Shown: piece after piece, positions 46,569 to 56,417 of the stretch
How the letters are laid out: each line of letters begins with the position of its first letter
How positions within the stretch are numbered: position 1 is the stretch's first letter
NCBI RefSeq assembly: GCF_003610775.1
Contig: NZ_RAQO01000004.1
Location: 186,001 to 250,000, forward strand
Origin: Alginatibacterium sediminis
Lineage (GTDB): Bacteria; Pseudomonadota; Gammaproteobacteria; Enterobacterales; Celerinatantimonadaceae
DNA length: 64,000 nucleotides
Direction: 5' to 3'
Made by a program: the position numbers and the translations under genes
The notes under the pieces: model-generated
Databases searched by the model: none
Told to the model about the DNA's origin: nothing
The model's input: the letters and a program-made list of their open reading frames with translations, nothing else

Positions 46569-47605
46569 GGCTTGGCTCCCCCAATGTGTTTAATCTGTCT
46601 ACGAAAAGCAGCAAAAGAGAGACGACTCCAAGGAAAAGCTAAACTCATTTCAAGAAGACCAGCTATGAGTATGAATACCCAAAACATTTCAAAACGAGGT
46701 TTAAACTCACGACTTGCACCTTCAATAGGGTTTAATTTGTCGATTTCTTGATAAATATTCAGTAGATCTTCTGTCGAACGTGCTCGAAAGTACGTGCCAT
46801 TCGTGAGTTCTGCTATCTCTTTTAGTAAAGCTTCGTCTAGATCTTGAGAAGGATTGACTTTACGCACTCCAAATAGGCTTCGGCTTAGCATTTCATCGGC
46901 ACCAACGCCAATGGCGTAGATCTGAACATCATTTTGGGCAGCTATTCTAGCCGCATCTATCGGTAGAACTGTACCTGAAGTATTTTGCCCGTCAGTCAAT
47001 AAAATCAGTATTCTTTGTTCTGCTGGACGCTCCAAAAGCTGAGCTACACCAAGTCCAATAGCTTCACCAATGGCAGTGCTGTCTCCAACTAAACCATGTG
47101 CAAATTCTTTTACTTGTTGATTTAAAGTCTCAAGATCAAAGGTCAGTGGTGACGCCAGATAAGCGTGGTCGGCAAATAAGATCATTCCTAGGCGGTCACC
47201 TTCCCGCTGCTTGATAAAATCCAATAAAATCACTTGTAGGGCTTGTAGTCGATCTATAGGGTCGCCATTTATTTGCATGTCCTTAATCTGCATGCTGCCG
47301 GAAAGGTCGACTGCTATCATCATGTCTCGACCTTGGTCAATTATATTTGTGCCTTGAGGAGCTATCGTAATTGGGCGCATCATAGCGCAAACAAAAAATC
47401 CCCATGCAAGCCATCGAATGTACTGCTGCACTTTTGGCTTAGCTTTAGCATTGCTTAAGGTTTGCTCTGGTGTAAGTAAACTGAAATTTTTTATTTGATC
47501 ATTGGTTGGGGTTTGACGTAAGCGCAGTAACAGCGGAGCAGGTAAAAGTAACAAAAGCCAAGGAAGTTCAAAACTAAGACCGGTCATCAAATGCCATAAA
47601 TTCAT
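46565..47605 (-). CDS. batA: BatA family VWA-domain membrane protein
   Basis: A 346-residue inner-membrane protein with N-terminal helices (FELPWLLLLLPAPLLLRLR), then a VWA domain near residues 90-290. The domain has the MIDAS residues DLSGSMQ and DSTAIGEAIGLG, and LLTDGQNTSG. A C-terminal helix is EMFWVFILIAGLLEMSLAF. The start at 47605 overlaps the upstream stop as ATGA, which favours it over a start 51 bases upstream. VWA proteins of this cluster are thought to assemble with the MoxR ATPase as a chaperone-like system at the membrane. Confidence 0.9.
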   Translation of the reverse strand: MNLWHLMTGLSFELPWLLLLLPAPLLLRLRQTPTNDQIKNFSLLTPEQTLSNAKAKPKVQQYIRWLAWGFFVCAMMRPITIAPQGTNIIDQGRDMMIAVDLSGSMQIKDMQINGDPIDRLQALQVILLDFIKQREGDRLGMILFADHAYLASPLTFDLETLNQQVKEFAHGLVGDSTAIGEAIGLGVAQLLERPAEQRILILLTDGQNTSGTVLPIDAARIAAQNDVQIYAIGVGADEMLSRSLFGVRKVNPSQDLDEALLKEIAELTNGTYFRARSTEDLLNIYQEIDKLNPIEGASREFKPRFEMFWVFILIAGLLEMSLAFPWSRLSFAAFRRQIKHIGGAKP

Positions 47606-48147
47606 GCTTGATGCTCCGCTTTTGGCAAAGGATATACAGGGCTTTTTAATCCGCAAGCAGAGCGCAGTCTGGTTTTACGTAATCCCAATTTTAACCAGCG
47701 TTGGCTAAGTTTGACAAAATCTAGTTCTGATTCCGTGTTATCACCATACAATGCTTGCTCCCAGCGTGCTTGTTGATGGACAAACTGACGCTCGTTTTTT
47801 GGTAGTTGCGAATCTAGAAACAACCACCATTCTTTACCATTTAAAGCCGCTACTTGTTGCCTTGGGTAATAAGCGAGCGCACAACGTTTGAGTAAGGTAT
47901 TAGCTGTTATGACTTTGTTTGATTCGGACTCTAGGGTAGTTAAATCTTGTAAGTAGCGATTGGCTTCGCGTTGGGCTTTCCCGTTTAAATGGTATCGCAA
48001 CACCAGAGTTATCAAAGCAATAGCAATTAACAGTAAGATAACGGTGAGTATCCACCAGCCGGGCGCAGGTAAGCCGCTTTCTATTGCGGGCAGAATAATG
48101 TCGTGCAGTTTTTCAATTGATGCGGGTTCAGATGCCATTGTTTTCAT
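47602..48147 (-). CDS. DUF4381 membrane protein of the MoxR/Bat cluster
   Basis: A 181-residue protein with a short N-terminal part (IEKLHDIILPAIESGLPAPGWW), one membrane helix (ILTVILLLIAIALITLVLRYHL), then a helical cytoplasmic domain containing ALAYYPRQQVAALNGKEWWLFLDSQLP. The GKEWWLFLD segment is typical of DUF4381, a standing member of MoxR-DUF58-VWA clusters. Start choice between 48147 and 48138 is uncertain, because both lie inside the end of the DUF58 gene and neither has a strong ribosome site. Confidence 0.82.
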   Translation of the reverse strand: MKTMASEPASIEKLHDIILPAIESGLPAPGWWILTVILLLIAIALITLVLRYHLNGKAQREANRYLQDLTTLESESNKVITANTLLKRCALAYYPRQQVAALNGKEWWLFLDSQLPKNERQFVHQQARWEQALYGDNTESELDFVKLSQRWLKLGLRKTRLRSACGLKSPVYPLPKAEHQA

Positions 48148-49048
48148 GCCAGTCTTTTGCGGTACTGATGGTGTCAAATACGATACTTGAATTTGCAAAG
48201 GTTTCTTCTATTCTCGATTGCCTCTGTTCTGCCAGATGCTGATATTGGCTGCGAAAAAATCGCTTACTTGGCCAAAGAGAACTCAAACCCTTTGCCCCTT
48301 CAATTTGTAGTCGCGTTGTTTGCTCGTTTTCAATTTGGCTTTCAAACGGATCCGTGATTTGCCAAGCCATCACTTGGTTGCGACGAGATAGACGTTGGAG
48401 CAGGGGAATGTCCTGGACTTGTAGGTGATAAAAATCACTAATTAAGTGAATTTGATACCCGGTTTTAGCAATTAAGTTCAACTGTTCAAGTGCAGGGCTT
48501 AAGTTGCTAGGCGCTTCGCTTTTATGAAATTGATCAAGCTGTTGCTGATGGCAATCGACGATTTGCTGCAGAAGCTGTAACCATTGGGCTTGTCGAGCCG
48601 CATGTGATGCTAAACTAACGTGTTGTTGTCCTTGATTAATGACAACCGCAACCCGCTCACCAAGCCCAATCGCTGCCCAACCCAAATATGCTGCTAATTC
48701 ACTGGCGACAATGGACTTTAAGCAGTGTTGGCTGCCAAAAATCATACTCGGGTTTATATCTAGCAAGATAATGACAGGTTGTTCGCGTTCTTCACGAAAT
48801 AGCTTGGTATGCGCTTTCCCTGTCCGAGCTGTAACTCGCCAGTCGATGCTTCGTATATCGTCTCCAGCTTGGTAGTGGCGAGCTTCGTCAAATTCCATAC
48901 CGCGGCCGCGGATGTTACTGATCCGCTGTCCACTGCGACTTGCCATTGCACGATGACGCTTTAACTGCGGACCGAGATTTAAATAACGGCTTTGCAAAAG
49001 CTGGGACAAGCCCAGTTGTACAGCAGAACTACGCTCAATTTGTGTCAT
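48128..49048 (-). CDS. DUF58 domain protein of the MoxR/Bat cluster
   Basis: A 306-residue cytoplasmic protein with the DUF58 signature RGMEFDEARHYQAGDDIRSIDWRVTARTGKAHTKLFREEREQPV near residues 49-92. A VWA-like fold follows (ILLDINPSMIFG and VVIN). DUF58 proteins always accompany MoxR AAA+ ATPases; their role is not defined. The ATG shares one base with the moxR stop, and there is a 20-base overlap with the DUF4381 gene. Confidence 0.9.
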   Translation of the reverse strand: MTQIERSSAVQLGLSQLLQSRYLNLGPQLKRHRAMASRSGQRISNIRGRGMEFDEARHYQAGDDIRSIDWRVTARTGKAHTKLFREEREQPVIILLDINPSMIFGSQHCLKSIVASELAAYLGWAAIGLGERVAVVINQGQQHVSLASHAARQAQWLQLLQQIVDCHQQQLDQFHKSEAPSNLSPALEQLNLIAKTGYQIHLISDFYHLQVQDIPLLQRLSRRNQVMAWQITDPFESQIENEQTTRLQIEGAKGLSSLWPSKRFFRSQYQHLAEQRQSRIEETFANSSIVFDTISTAKDWHENNGI

Positions 49049-49998
49049 TAACCTATTGCCACTTGTTCGATCAATTTGTCAATAATGGCGTCCGAGGTCA
49101 TGCCTTTGGCCTGAGCTTGATAAGTTAATAACAACCGATGTCGAAGTACCGGATAAGCTAAGGTCTGAATATCATCAGGGGTAACAAAGTCACGTCCTTC
49201 AAGCCAAGCTTTGGCTCTGGCACCTCGAGCCAATGCCATGGTTGCACGTGGGCTTGCTCCATACTCAATAAATTGTTTGAACCCTGCTAATGCGCTGTTT
49301 TGACCTCTAGTCGCAATGATTAAATCAACAATATATTGGGCTAACTGCGGGGCCAGCTTAACTTGCATTACCTCTTGTCGAATCTCAAAAAGCGTTTCTT
49401 TGGTTAACGGTACCGGCTTTTCAAGTTCTTGCTTTTGTGCTTCTTGTTCATTGAGAGCCAAAATTTTAAGTTCGTCTATTGCGCCTGGATAATCGATATT
49501 TACTTTCAACATGAAGCGGTCGAGCTGTGCTTCAGGTAAGGGGTAAGTGCCTTCTTGCTCAAGCGGATTTTGAGTTGCCATCACCATAAACAGCTCAGGT
49601 AAGCCGTAACTACGTCGTCCCACCGTGATTTGACTCTCGGCCATTGCTTCAAGCAAAGCTGATTGCACTTTAGCTGGAGCGCGGTTTATTTCATCAGCGA
49701 GTAGAATGTTATGAAATAGAGGACCTGGCTGAAACTTAAATTCTCCCGATTCTTGACGAAAAATATCAGTACCGGTTAAGTCCGCTGGTAATAGGTCTGG
49801 TGTAAACTGAACCCGGTGGAAACTTGCTTGTATGCCACTGGCTAAGGTTTTTACTGCGCGAGTTTTTGCTAATCCTGGTGGCCCTTCCACCAATATATGA
49901 CCATCTGCAATTAAAGCGACTAACAGCTGTTGAATAAACTCAGACTGACCGATGATGGAGGTGTTCAAAAAGCGTTGTAAATCAGCTAAAGCATTCAT
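49048..49998 (-). CDS. MoxR family AAA+ ATPase
   Basis: A 316-residue AAA+ protein with Walker A VEGPPGLAKTRAVKTLA near residues 37-53. It has TPDLLPADLTGTDIFRQESGEF, Walker B NILLADEINRAPAKVQSALLEAM near 95-117, and the sensor MATQNPLEQEGTYPLPEAQLDRF. The C-terminal lid has SPRATMALARGARAKAWLEGR. MoxR ATPases act as chaperones for VWA-containing partners. This gene heads the six-gene cluster MoxR-DUF58-DUF4381-BatA-BatBC-BatD and is divergent from fadI. Confidence 0.94.
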   Translation of the reverse strand: MNALADLQRFLNTSIIGQSEFIQQLLVALIADGHILVEGPPGLAKTRAVKTLASGIQASFHRVQFTPDLLPADLTGTDIFRQESGEFKFQPGPLFHNILLADEINRAPAKVQSALLEAMAESQITVGRRSYGLPELFMVMATQNPLEQEGTYPLPEAQLDRFMLKVNIDYPGAIDELKILALNEQEAQKQELEKPVPLTKETLFEIRQEVMQVKLAPQLAQYIVDLIIATRGQNSALAGFKQFIEYGASPRATMALARGARAKAWLEGRDFVTPDDIQTLAYPVLRHRLLLTYQAQAKGMTSDAIIDKLIEQVAIG

Positions 49999-50159
49999 GT
50001 TTATTAAGTTTCCGAACGATTGAAGAGCATTTGATTTAGGGAATCATAACTAAGGCAACAGCGAGTCACAACCATTAGCATAGATAAGCGTAATGCACCT
50101 GCTTATAAAAGAATCAGTCGAAGAATAGAGCTAAAACTTTAAGTGTTTTAATCGCGTGT

Positions 50160-50205
50160 TTGATATTTGTAAAAAATTCGTTAAAATGCATTCAGGTCAG
50201 ACCAC
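50160..50205 (+). promoter_or_regulatory. fadIJ promoter with a FadR-like operator
   Basis: -35 TTGATA (50160-50165), 16 bases, -10 TAAAAT (50182-50187), start near 50194. The box CAGGTCAGACCAC (50193-50205) contains the perfect palindromic core GGTC-A-GACC. It matches 10 of 12 defined positions of the FadR consensus CTGGTCNGACCAG. Placed over the start site it should repress fadIJ when no long-chain acyl-CoA is present. Confidence 0.72.
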
Positions 50206-50278
50206 TTTGGGGTCGATTTCTGTCACCTTGATTTCGTCTCAAGTCGGAATGTCATCAAGAACGTCATTAGGAAGGAAT

Positions 50279-51586
50279 ATGAGCAAACAGCAGAAACTAC
50301 AAACAGGGAATGGATCACGAATAGCCATAACAGCTGGACTTCGTACACCATTTGCTCGTCAAGCAACCGCATATCATGGGGTGAGCGCACTAGATTTAGG
50401 TAAAACCGTTGTCAACGAGTTGCTCGCACGTAGCGATATAGACCCTAAACTGGTAGAGCAATTAGTTTTTGGACAAGTCATTCAGATGCCTGAGGCGCCA
50501 AACATAGCCCGCGAAATAGTTCTAGGTACCGGCTTAGATGTTGGATGTGATGCATATAGTGTATCAAGGGCTTGTGCCACAAGTTTTCAAGCGACGGCAA
50601 ATATCGTTGAATCAATTATGGCCGGCTCCATTGAATGCGGAATAGCTGGCGGCGCTGATAGCTCATCAGTCTTGCCTATCGGAGTATCTAAGGCCATGGC
50701 TAGAGCGCTATTAGATCTTTCGAAAACCAAAACTCTTGGCCAAAAACTACAGATCCTCAAGCGTTTAAGCCTTAAGGACTTGGCGCCGGTTCCCCCAGCT
50801 GTTGCAGAGTACTCAACGGGCTTGTCAATGGGACAAACCGCCGAACAAATGGCGAAGACGCACCAGATCAGCCGAGAGAGTCAAGATGCCTTAGCCGCTC
50901 GTTCACATAAACTGGCCCATCAAGCATGGGAAGACGGCAAGCTAGATGATGAAGTGATGACAGCTTATGTCGAGCCTTATAAGAAAAGTATTAGTCGTGA
51001 TAATAACGTTCGTGGCGACTCAACAATAGAAAAACTAGCGACTTTGCGTCCTGTATTTGACCGTAAGCACGGCACGGTCACCGCAGCGAACGCAACGCCG
51101 CTTACGGATGGTGCATCAGCCATAATGCTGATGCGTGAAGACAGAGCAAAAGAGCTTGGCTTGCCTATTTTGGGCTACATTCGTAGCTATGCTTTCGCCG
51201 GTATTGATGTGTGGGAAGACATGTTAATGGGACCGAGCTATGCAACGCCTATGGCGCTAGATAGAGCTGGCTTAACCTTAGACGATCTAACCTTGATTGA
51301 AATGCACGAAGCGTTTGCCGCGCAAACCCTAGCTAACGTTAAAATGTTTGGCAGCGATAGCTTTGCACAGAGAATTGGCCGTAGCAAAGCTATTGGCGAC
51401 ATTGATATGGAACGTTTTAACGTGATGGGTAGTTCTATTGCTTATGGCCATCCCTTCGCTGCCACTGGCACGCGGATGTTGACGCAAATGGTAAATGAAC
51501 TTCGTAGACGCGGAGGAGGCCTCGGTTTAACGACCGCATGCGCCGCTGGTGGACTCGGTGCCGCAATGATCGTGGAGGTTGAATAA
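50279..51586 (+). CDS. fadI: 3-ketoacyl-CoA thiolase FadI
   Basis: FadI is the thiolase (beta) subunit of the FadIJ fatty-acid oxidation complex. The 435-residue protein has the acyl-enzyme Cys in [14 protein letters not shown] near residue 99, then [14 protein letters not shown]. It has [13 protein letters not shown] near 343, [17 protein letters not shown] near 386, and the second catalytic Cys in [13 protein letters not shown] near the end. The ATG at 50279 has AGGAAGGAAT upstream and gives the Escherichia coli FadI length; the open frame continues upstream across the promoter but is not coding. The stop shares a base with the fadJ start. Confidence 0.95.
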   Translation: MSKQQKLQTGNGSRIAITAGLRTPFARQATAYHGVSALDLGKTVVNELLARSDIDPKLVEQLVFGQVIQMPEAPNIAREIVLGTGLDVGCDAYSVSRACATSFQATANIVESIMAGSIECGIAGGADSSSVLPIGVSKAMARALLDLSKTKTLGQKLQILKRLSLKDLAPVPPAVAEYSTGLSMGQTAEQMAKTHQISRESQDALAARSHKLAHQAWEDGKLDDEVMTAYVEPYKKSISRDNNVRGDSTIEKLATLRPVFDRKHGTVTAANATPLTDGASAIMLMREDRAKELGLPILGYIRSYAFAGIDVWEDMLMGPSYATPMALDRAGLTLDDLTLIEMHEAFAAQTLANVKMFGSDSFAQRIGRSKAIGDIDMERFNVMGSSIAYGHPFAATGTRMLTQMVNELRRRGGGLGLTTACAAGGLGAAMIVEVE

Positions 51587-53709
51587 TGAGTGAACAAACA
51601 TTTAGCTTGGCAGTAAACGAGCAAATCGCAACAATTACAATCGATGTCCCTGGCGAGTCGATGAATACGCTTAAAGCCGAGTTTGGCCCTCAGTTATCGA
51701 GTCTACTTGATGAACTGAGTCAACAAAGTAATATTAAAGCGCTTATCATTCGAAGTGGCAAACCAAACTCGTTCATTGCGGGTGCAGATATTAATATGCT
51801 TGCAGCTTGCGAAACTCAAAGTGATGCGCAAAAGCTCAGTAGCGATGGACATGTCGTCTTTAAGCGCCTTTCAGAACTACCTTTCCCTGTAATCGCAGCT
51901 ATCCATGGCCCTTGTTTGGGCGGCGGTTTAGAAGTGGCGTTGGCGTGTGATTATCGTGTTTGTAGTTTAGATGATAAAACCGCATTGGGATTACCTGAAG
52001 TGCAATTAGGATTGCTACCTGGTGGTGGTGGTACACAACGTTTACCTAAGTTAATAGGTGTACAAAAAGCACTTGAAATGATGCTTACAGGTAAACAATT
52101 GCGAGCCAAACAAGCGTTAAAATCTGGTTTAGTCGACGAAGCTGTGCCTTTGAGCATACTTGAAGCGGTCGCAGCAAAATACGCAGACAAACCCAAGCGT
52201 CGTAAAGCACTTAAAAAACCATTTGTAGCGAAAGCACTAGAAAACAATCCAATTGGTCGAAATATTTTGTTTGCCCAGGTTGGCAAACAAACGCTCGCAA
52301 AAACTCGAGGTAACTACCCGGCACCAGAACTTATTATTGAGTGCGTTAAAGCGAGTATTGAACAATCCGAAGAGCAAGCCTTTGCCTTGGAAGCAAGTAA
52401 CTTTGCTAAATTGGTTAAAAGCCCTGAGTCTGCCGCGCTGCGTCAATTGTTTTTTGCCTCAACTGAGCTTAAAAAAGAAGCTGTCTGTGAAGGTGTCGAA
52501 CCGCAGCTTGCGCAAAAAGTAGCGGTTTTGGGTGGCGGTTTAATGGGGGCGGGCATTGCATTTGTGACCGCAACTAAAGCTGGTGTTGATGTCCGAATTA
52601 AAGACATTAATTCCGAAGGCATCAACAAAGCCTATGAATACGCTTATAAGCTGCTCAACAAAAAAGTTAAACGCCGCTTTATGCGCAAGTCTGTGATGCA
52701 ACAGCAATTGGCTAGAATAACCGGAGACACTCAATTTCGAGGGTTTTCCAAGTCGGATATAGTCATTGAAGCCGTATTTGAAGACCTAGCTCTGAAGCAA
52801 TCAATGCTAGCGGAAATCGAAGAACAAACAAAGACATCGACGATTTTTGCAAGCAATACTTCATCGCTACCTATCGCTCAAATTGCTGCTAATGCTAAAC
52901 GACCAGAAAATGTAATTGGCCTGCATTACTTTAGTCCGGTTGAGAAAATGCCTTTAGCAGAGATTATTCCGCATTCGACAACCAGTGAGCAAACCATTGC
53001 CGATACTGTGGAATTAGCTCGCAAGCAAGGTAAAACAGCGATCGTCGTCAAAGACGGCGCTGGTTTTTACGTTAATCGTATCCTAGCTCCTTATGTAAAC
53101 GAAGCCGGTATTCTGCTTCTTGAAGGTCAATCAATCGATCATATTGATAAATCCTTATTAGATTATGGTTTTCCTGTTGGACCGATTGCTTTGCTTGATG
53201 AAGTTGGTATTGATGTGGGAACAAAAATTTCGCCAATCTTAGAAGCAGAGCTTGGCGAACGTTTTAAAGCACCTGCTGCTTTTGACCAACTAATTGCGGA
53301 TAAACGTCTTGGTAAAAAGAATGGTCGTGGTTTCTACCAACACACCGGTAAGCGTAAAGGCGCTAAGAAAGTCGACGAAAGCGTTTATACAGTGCTTGGG
53401 GTTAGTAAGAAGGATCCTATTGAAGCTCGAAGCTTGGCTCAACGCTGCGTCTACTTAATGCTAAATGAAGCTGCCAGATGTCTTGACGAAGGTGTTATTC
53501 GCAGTGCCAGAGATGGCGATCTGGGTGCTATTTTTGGTATTGGGTTCCCGCCATTTTTAGGCGGTCCATTCCAAGCCATCGATAGCATTGGTGTAACTCA
53601 ATTAGTGAGTGACCTAGAGTCATTGGCTCAACAACATGGCGAACGCTTTAAACCCTGTGATGCCTTAGTCAAAATGTCACTTGCAGAAGCGCGTTACTAC
53701 GACGTTTAA
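51586..53709 (+). CDS. fadJ: Fatty acid oxidation complex alpha subunit FadJ
   Basis: A 707-residue multifunctional enzyme: enoyl-CoA hydratase/isomerase (residues 1-190, with FIAGADINMLAA and GPCLGGGLEVALACDYRV) and 3-hydroxyacyl-CoA dehydrogenase (from about 307). The dehydrogenase has the NAD loop VAVLGGGLMGAGIAF and ASNTSSLPI, then GLHYFSPVEKMPLAEII and KDGAGFYVNRIL. Length and pairing with a FadI-type thiolase distinguish it from FadB. The ATG overlaps the fadI stop (TAATG). A terminator follows. Confidence 0.95.
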   Translation: MSEQTFSLAVNEQIATITIDVPGESMNTLKAEFGPQLSSLLDELSQQSNIKALIIRSGKPNSFIAGADINMLAACETQSDAQKLSSDGHVVFKRLSELPFPVIAAIHGPCLGGGLEVALACDYRVCSLDDKTALGLPEVQLGLLPGGGGTQRLPKLIGVQKALEMMLTGKQLRAKQALKSGLVDEAVPLSILEAVAAKYADKPKRRKALKKPFVAKALENNPIGRNILFAQVGKQTLAKTRGNYPAPELIIECVKASIEQSEEQAFALEASNFAKLVKSPESAALRQLFFASTELKKEAVCEGVEPQLAQKVAVLGGGLMGAGIAFVTATKAGVDVRIKDINSEGINKAYEYAYKLLNKKVKRRFMRKSVMQQQLARITGDTQFRGFSKSDIVIEAVFEDLALKQSMLAEIEEQTKTSTIFASNTSSLPIAQIAANAKRPENVIGLHYFSPVEKMPLAEIIPHSTTSEQTIADTVELARKQGKTAIVVKDGAGFYVNRILAPYVNEAGILLLEGQSIDHIDKSLLDYGFPVGPIALLDEVGIDVGTKISPILEAELGERFKAPAAFDQLIADKRLGKKNGRGFYQHTGKRKGAKKVDESVYTVLGVSKKDPIEARSLAQRCVYLMLNEAARCLDEGVIRSARDGDLGAIFGIGFPPFLGGPFQAIDSIGVTQLVSDLESLAQQHGERFKPCDALVKMSLAEARYYDV

Positions 53710-53749
53710 TAAAGTCCCTTGTGATAGGAAGTTTTTAGAGTATCAACAG

Positions 53750-53782
53750 AGGTTCGAGCCATCAGGTTCGAACCTTTTTTTT
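53750..53782 (+). terminator. Intrinsic terminator after fadJ
   Basis: An 11-bp stem AGGTTCGAGCC / GGTTCGAACCT (one G-T pair) with an ATCA loop, followed by eight T residues. Confidence 0.92.
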
Positions 53783-53887
53783 GTTAGAGATTGTTAAAAG
53801 CTAGACCAACAACAAGTGTTTAGTTGTGCAAACAAGCGTCAAATTGCCTTCAATGATGGAATTGATGTATTCCGAGTACTGAATTGA

Positions 53888-53918
53888 TTGGAATTAAACT
53901 ACAGAAGTCCTCTATAAT
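53888..53918 (+). promoter_or_regulatory. Probable aspS promoter
   Basis: A perfect -10 TATAAT at 53913-53918 with a weak -35 TTGGAA (53888-53893) at a long 19-base spacing. The start would be near 53925, 36 bases before the aspS ATG. Confidence 0.45.
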
Positions 53919-53960
53919 GACGCCCATTATTTTATTGAATTAGCTAGACAGGACCTTCGG

Positions 53961-55730
53961 ATGCGCACGACTTATTGTGGACAAGTGACTAAAGAGTACG
54001 ATGGACAAGAAATCACCCTCGTTGGCTGGGTAAATCGTCGTCGCGATTTAGGCGGTGTTATTTTTCTAGATTTACGTGACCGCGAAGGTATCGTTCAAGT
54101 TGTATTTGATCCCGACAAAGCCGATGTGTTTGAAACCGCGAACAGCTTACGCAATGAATTTTGCGTGAAAGTTGTGGGTCGCGTTCGTCTACGTCCTGAT
54201 TCTCAAATCAATAGCGACATGACCACTGGTGAAATTGAACTATTAGGCTTAGATCTTGAGATCCTTAATCGTGCTAAACCTTTACCCTTGGACCTTAATC
54301 AAATCAACAGTGAAGAACAACGTCTTAAGTATCGCTATTTAGATTTACGACGCCCTGAAATGACGCAGCGTATGGTGTTTCGCTCAAAAGTAACGTCCTT
54401 TGTTCGACGTTATATGGATAAGCATGCTTTCATGGATGTTGAAACTCCAATGCTGACCAAGGCAACACCAGAAGGGGCTCGTGACTTCATGGTACCTAGC
54501 CGTGTCAACAAAGGTAAGTTTTACGCGTTACCACAATCTCCGCAGTTGTTTAAGCAGTTGTTGATGATGTCTGGCATGGATCGCTACTACCAAATTGTGA
54601 AGTGTTTCCGCGATGAAGATTTGCGTGCTGACCGTCAGCCCGAATTTACTCAAATCGATATCGAAACTTCATTTATGAGTGCTGAAGAAGTAATGCAAAT
54701 TACTGAAACCATGATCCGTGATTTGTTCGTTGATTTACTGAACGTCGATCTTGGTGAATTCCCACAAATGACATTTGCTGAAGCAATGCGATTATACGGA
54801 AGCGACAAACCCGATCTACGTAACCCGATGCAACTTATTGATGTTGCAGATTTACTTAAAGACGTTGAGTTCAAAGTCTTTTCTGGACCAGCTAACGATG
54901 AGAATGGCCGAGTTGCTATTTTATCGGTACCTGGTGGCGCTAAGCTTTCACGTAAGAACTTAGACGAATACACTAAGTTCGTTGGTATATACGGTGCGAA
55001 GGGTCTAGCGTGGATGAAGGTGAACGACCGTGATGCTGGCATGGAAGGTGTACAATCGCCAGTACTTAAGTTCTTAAATGAAGACGTTGTGACTGCATTA
55101 CTTGAGCGAAGTAATGCCCAAAGCGGCGACCTCATTCTATTTGGCGCAGACGACTATCGCGTTGTTTGTGAAGCAATGGGTGCGTTGCGTCTTAAAGTGG
55201 GTGAAGATCTAGATTTATGCCAAGGACAGTGGAAACCACTTTGGGTTATTGACTTCCCAATGTTTGAGGAAGCTGATGGCCAATTACATGCCATGCACCA
55301 TCCGTTTACCGCGCCAGTGGCTGGAGTAAGTGCAGAGCAGCTTATTGAAGCGCCAGCAAACGTGCTGTCCAATGCCTACGATATGGTATTGAATGGCTGT
55401 GAGTTGGGTGGGGGCAGTGTCCGTATTCACCGTCAAGATATGCAATCCGCAGCATTCAAAGTACTTGGGATCAGTGATGAAGAAGCACAAGAGAAGTTTG
55501 GCTTCTTACTCGATGCGCTTCAGTATGGTGCTCCACCGCATGCAGGTCTTGCATTTGGTTTAGATCGCTTGGTCATGCTAATGACTGGTGCGAGTTCTAT
55601 TCGCGATGTGATGGCGTTTCCAAAAACGACTACCGCAAGCTGTCCGCTTACTAATGCTCCAAGTGCTGCCAATAGCGCTGCACTTGAAGAGCTTGCACTG
55701 GAAGTGAAAGCCATTCAAGAACAAGAGTAA
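53961..55730 (+). CDS. aspS: Aspartyl-tRNA synthetase
   Basis: A class II synthetase charging tRNA-Asp. The 589-residue protein has the N-terminal anticodon OB-fold ([42 protein letters not shown]). Motif 2 is [27 protein letters not shown] near 215-240, and the bacterial GAD insert follows. Motif 3 is [17 protein letters not shown] near 530. The C-terminal [19 protein letters not shown] is conserved. Typical length of the bacterial-type enzyme. A terminator follows 20 bases after the stop. Confidence 0.97.
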   Translation: MRTTYCGQVTKEYDGQEITLVGWVNRRRDLGGVIFLDLRDREGIVQVVFDPDKADVFETANSLRNEFCVKVVGRVRLRPDSQINSDMTTGEIELLGLDLEILNRAKPLPLDLNQINSEEQRLKYRYLDLRRPEMTQRMVFRSKVTSFVRRYMDKHAFMDVETPMLTKATPEGARDFMVPSRVNKGKFYALPQSPQLFKQLLMMSGMDRYYQIVKCFRDEDLRADRQPEFTQIDIETSFMSAEEVMQITETMIRDLFVDLLNVDLGEFPQMTFAEAMRLYGSDKPDLRNPMQLIDVADLLKDVEFKVFSGPANDENGRVAILSVPGGAKLSRKNLDEYTKFVGIYGAKGLAWMKVNDRDAGMEGVQSPVLKFLNEDVVTALLERSNAQSGDLILFGADDYRVVCEAMGALRLKVGEDLDLCQGQWKPLWVIDFPMFEEADGQLHAMHHPFTAPVAGVSAEQLIEAPANVLSNAYDMVLNGCELGGGSVRIHRQDMQSAAFKVLGISDEEAQEKFGFLLDALQYGAPPHAGLAFGLDRLVMLMTGASSIRDVMAFPKTTTASCPLTNAPSAANSAALEELALEVKAIQEQE

Positions 55731-55750
55731 TTCTTAGACTCACACGTAAT

Positions 55751-55775
55751 ACGGCCAGCTTGCTGGCCGTTTTTA
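55751..55775 (+). terminator. Intrinsic terminator after aspS
   Basis: A 9-bp stem ACGGCCAGC / GCTGGCCGT with a two-base connecting loop, followed by TTTT. Confidence 0.9.
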
Positions 55776-55832
55776 TATCGAAAGGAAACACATGACTATT
55801 GTAAGATCGACTTTTGCGAAACACCTTCAGCG

Positions 55833-56354
55833 ATGACGGTTATACTCGGCATTGACCCCGGTTCCCGTATTACCGGTTACGGCATTATCGAACGTAAAGC
55901 AGGCAAAGCTTATTATCTGGGCAGTGGCTGTATTCGTATGGCCAAACAAGATCTGGCCGGGCGATTAGGGCAAATCTATGCAGGGGTTAGTGAGATTATT
56001 ACCCAGTTTCAGCCCGAAGAATTTGCCATTGAACAAGTGTTTATGGCGCATAATCCAGATTCGGCTTTAAAGCTAGGTCAAGCTCGTGGCGCTGCGATTG
56101 TTGCGGCGGTGAATCATCAATTACCGGTGGCAGAGTATTCTGCTAGGCAGATTAAACAAGCAGTAGTAGGGACTGGTGCTGCTAAAAAAGAACAGGTTCA
56201 GTTGATGGTTCAGAATATGTTAGAGCTATCGGCCAAACCACAAGCTGACGCAGCAGATGCCTTAGGCGTAGCTCTATGTCACTGCCATACTCAGCAAAGC
56301 TTAGTTAAACTTTCAGGACAAGCTAGTAGCCGCGCTCGTGGTCGCTATCGCTAA
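55833..56354 (+). CDS. ruvC: Holliday junction resolvase RuvC
   Basis: RuvC cuts Holliday junctions with RuvAB. The 173-residue protein has the first catalytic Asp in [14 protein letters not shown] (residues 4-17) and the Glu in [26 protein letters not shown] near 66-92. The final acidic pair is in [15 protein letters not shown] near 138-152. In most relatives ruvC, ruvA and ruvB are adjacent; here a 5.4-kb sugar transport unit separates ruvC from ruvAB. Confidence 0.96.
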   Translation: MTVILGIDPGSRITGYGIIERKAGKAYYLGSGCIRMAKQDLAGRLGQIYAGVSEIITQFQPEEFAIEQVFMAHNPDSALKLGQARGAAIVAAVNHQLPVAEYSARQIKQAVVGTGAAKKEQVQLMVQNMLELSAKPQADAADALGVALCHCHTQQSLVKLSGQASSRARGRYR

Positions 56355-56417
56355 CACTTGAACCATTGTAGCTCGGCTTCAATTGGCTAGCATTTTTTGT
56401 TGATGATGCAGGTCTAT

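Noticed and set aside
54650-55135. 161-codon open frame on the minus strand
   Set aside because: It lies wholly antisense to aspS, has no family resemblance and mirrors the codon structure of the real gene.
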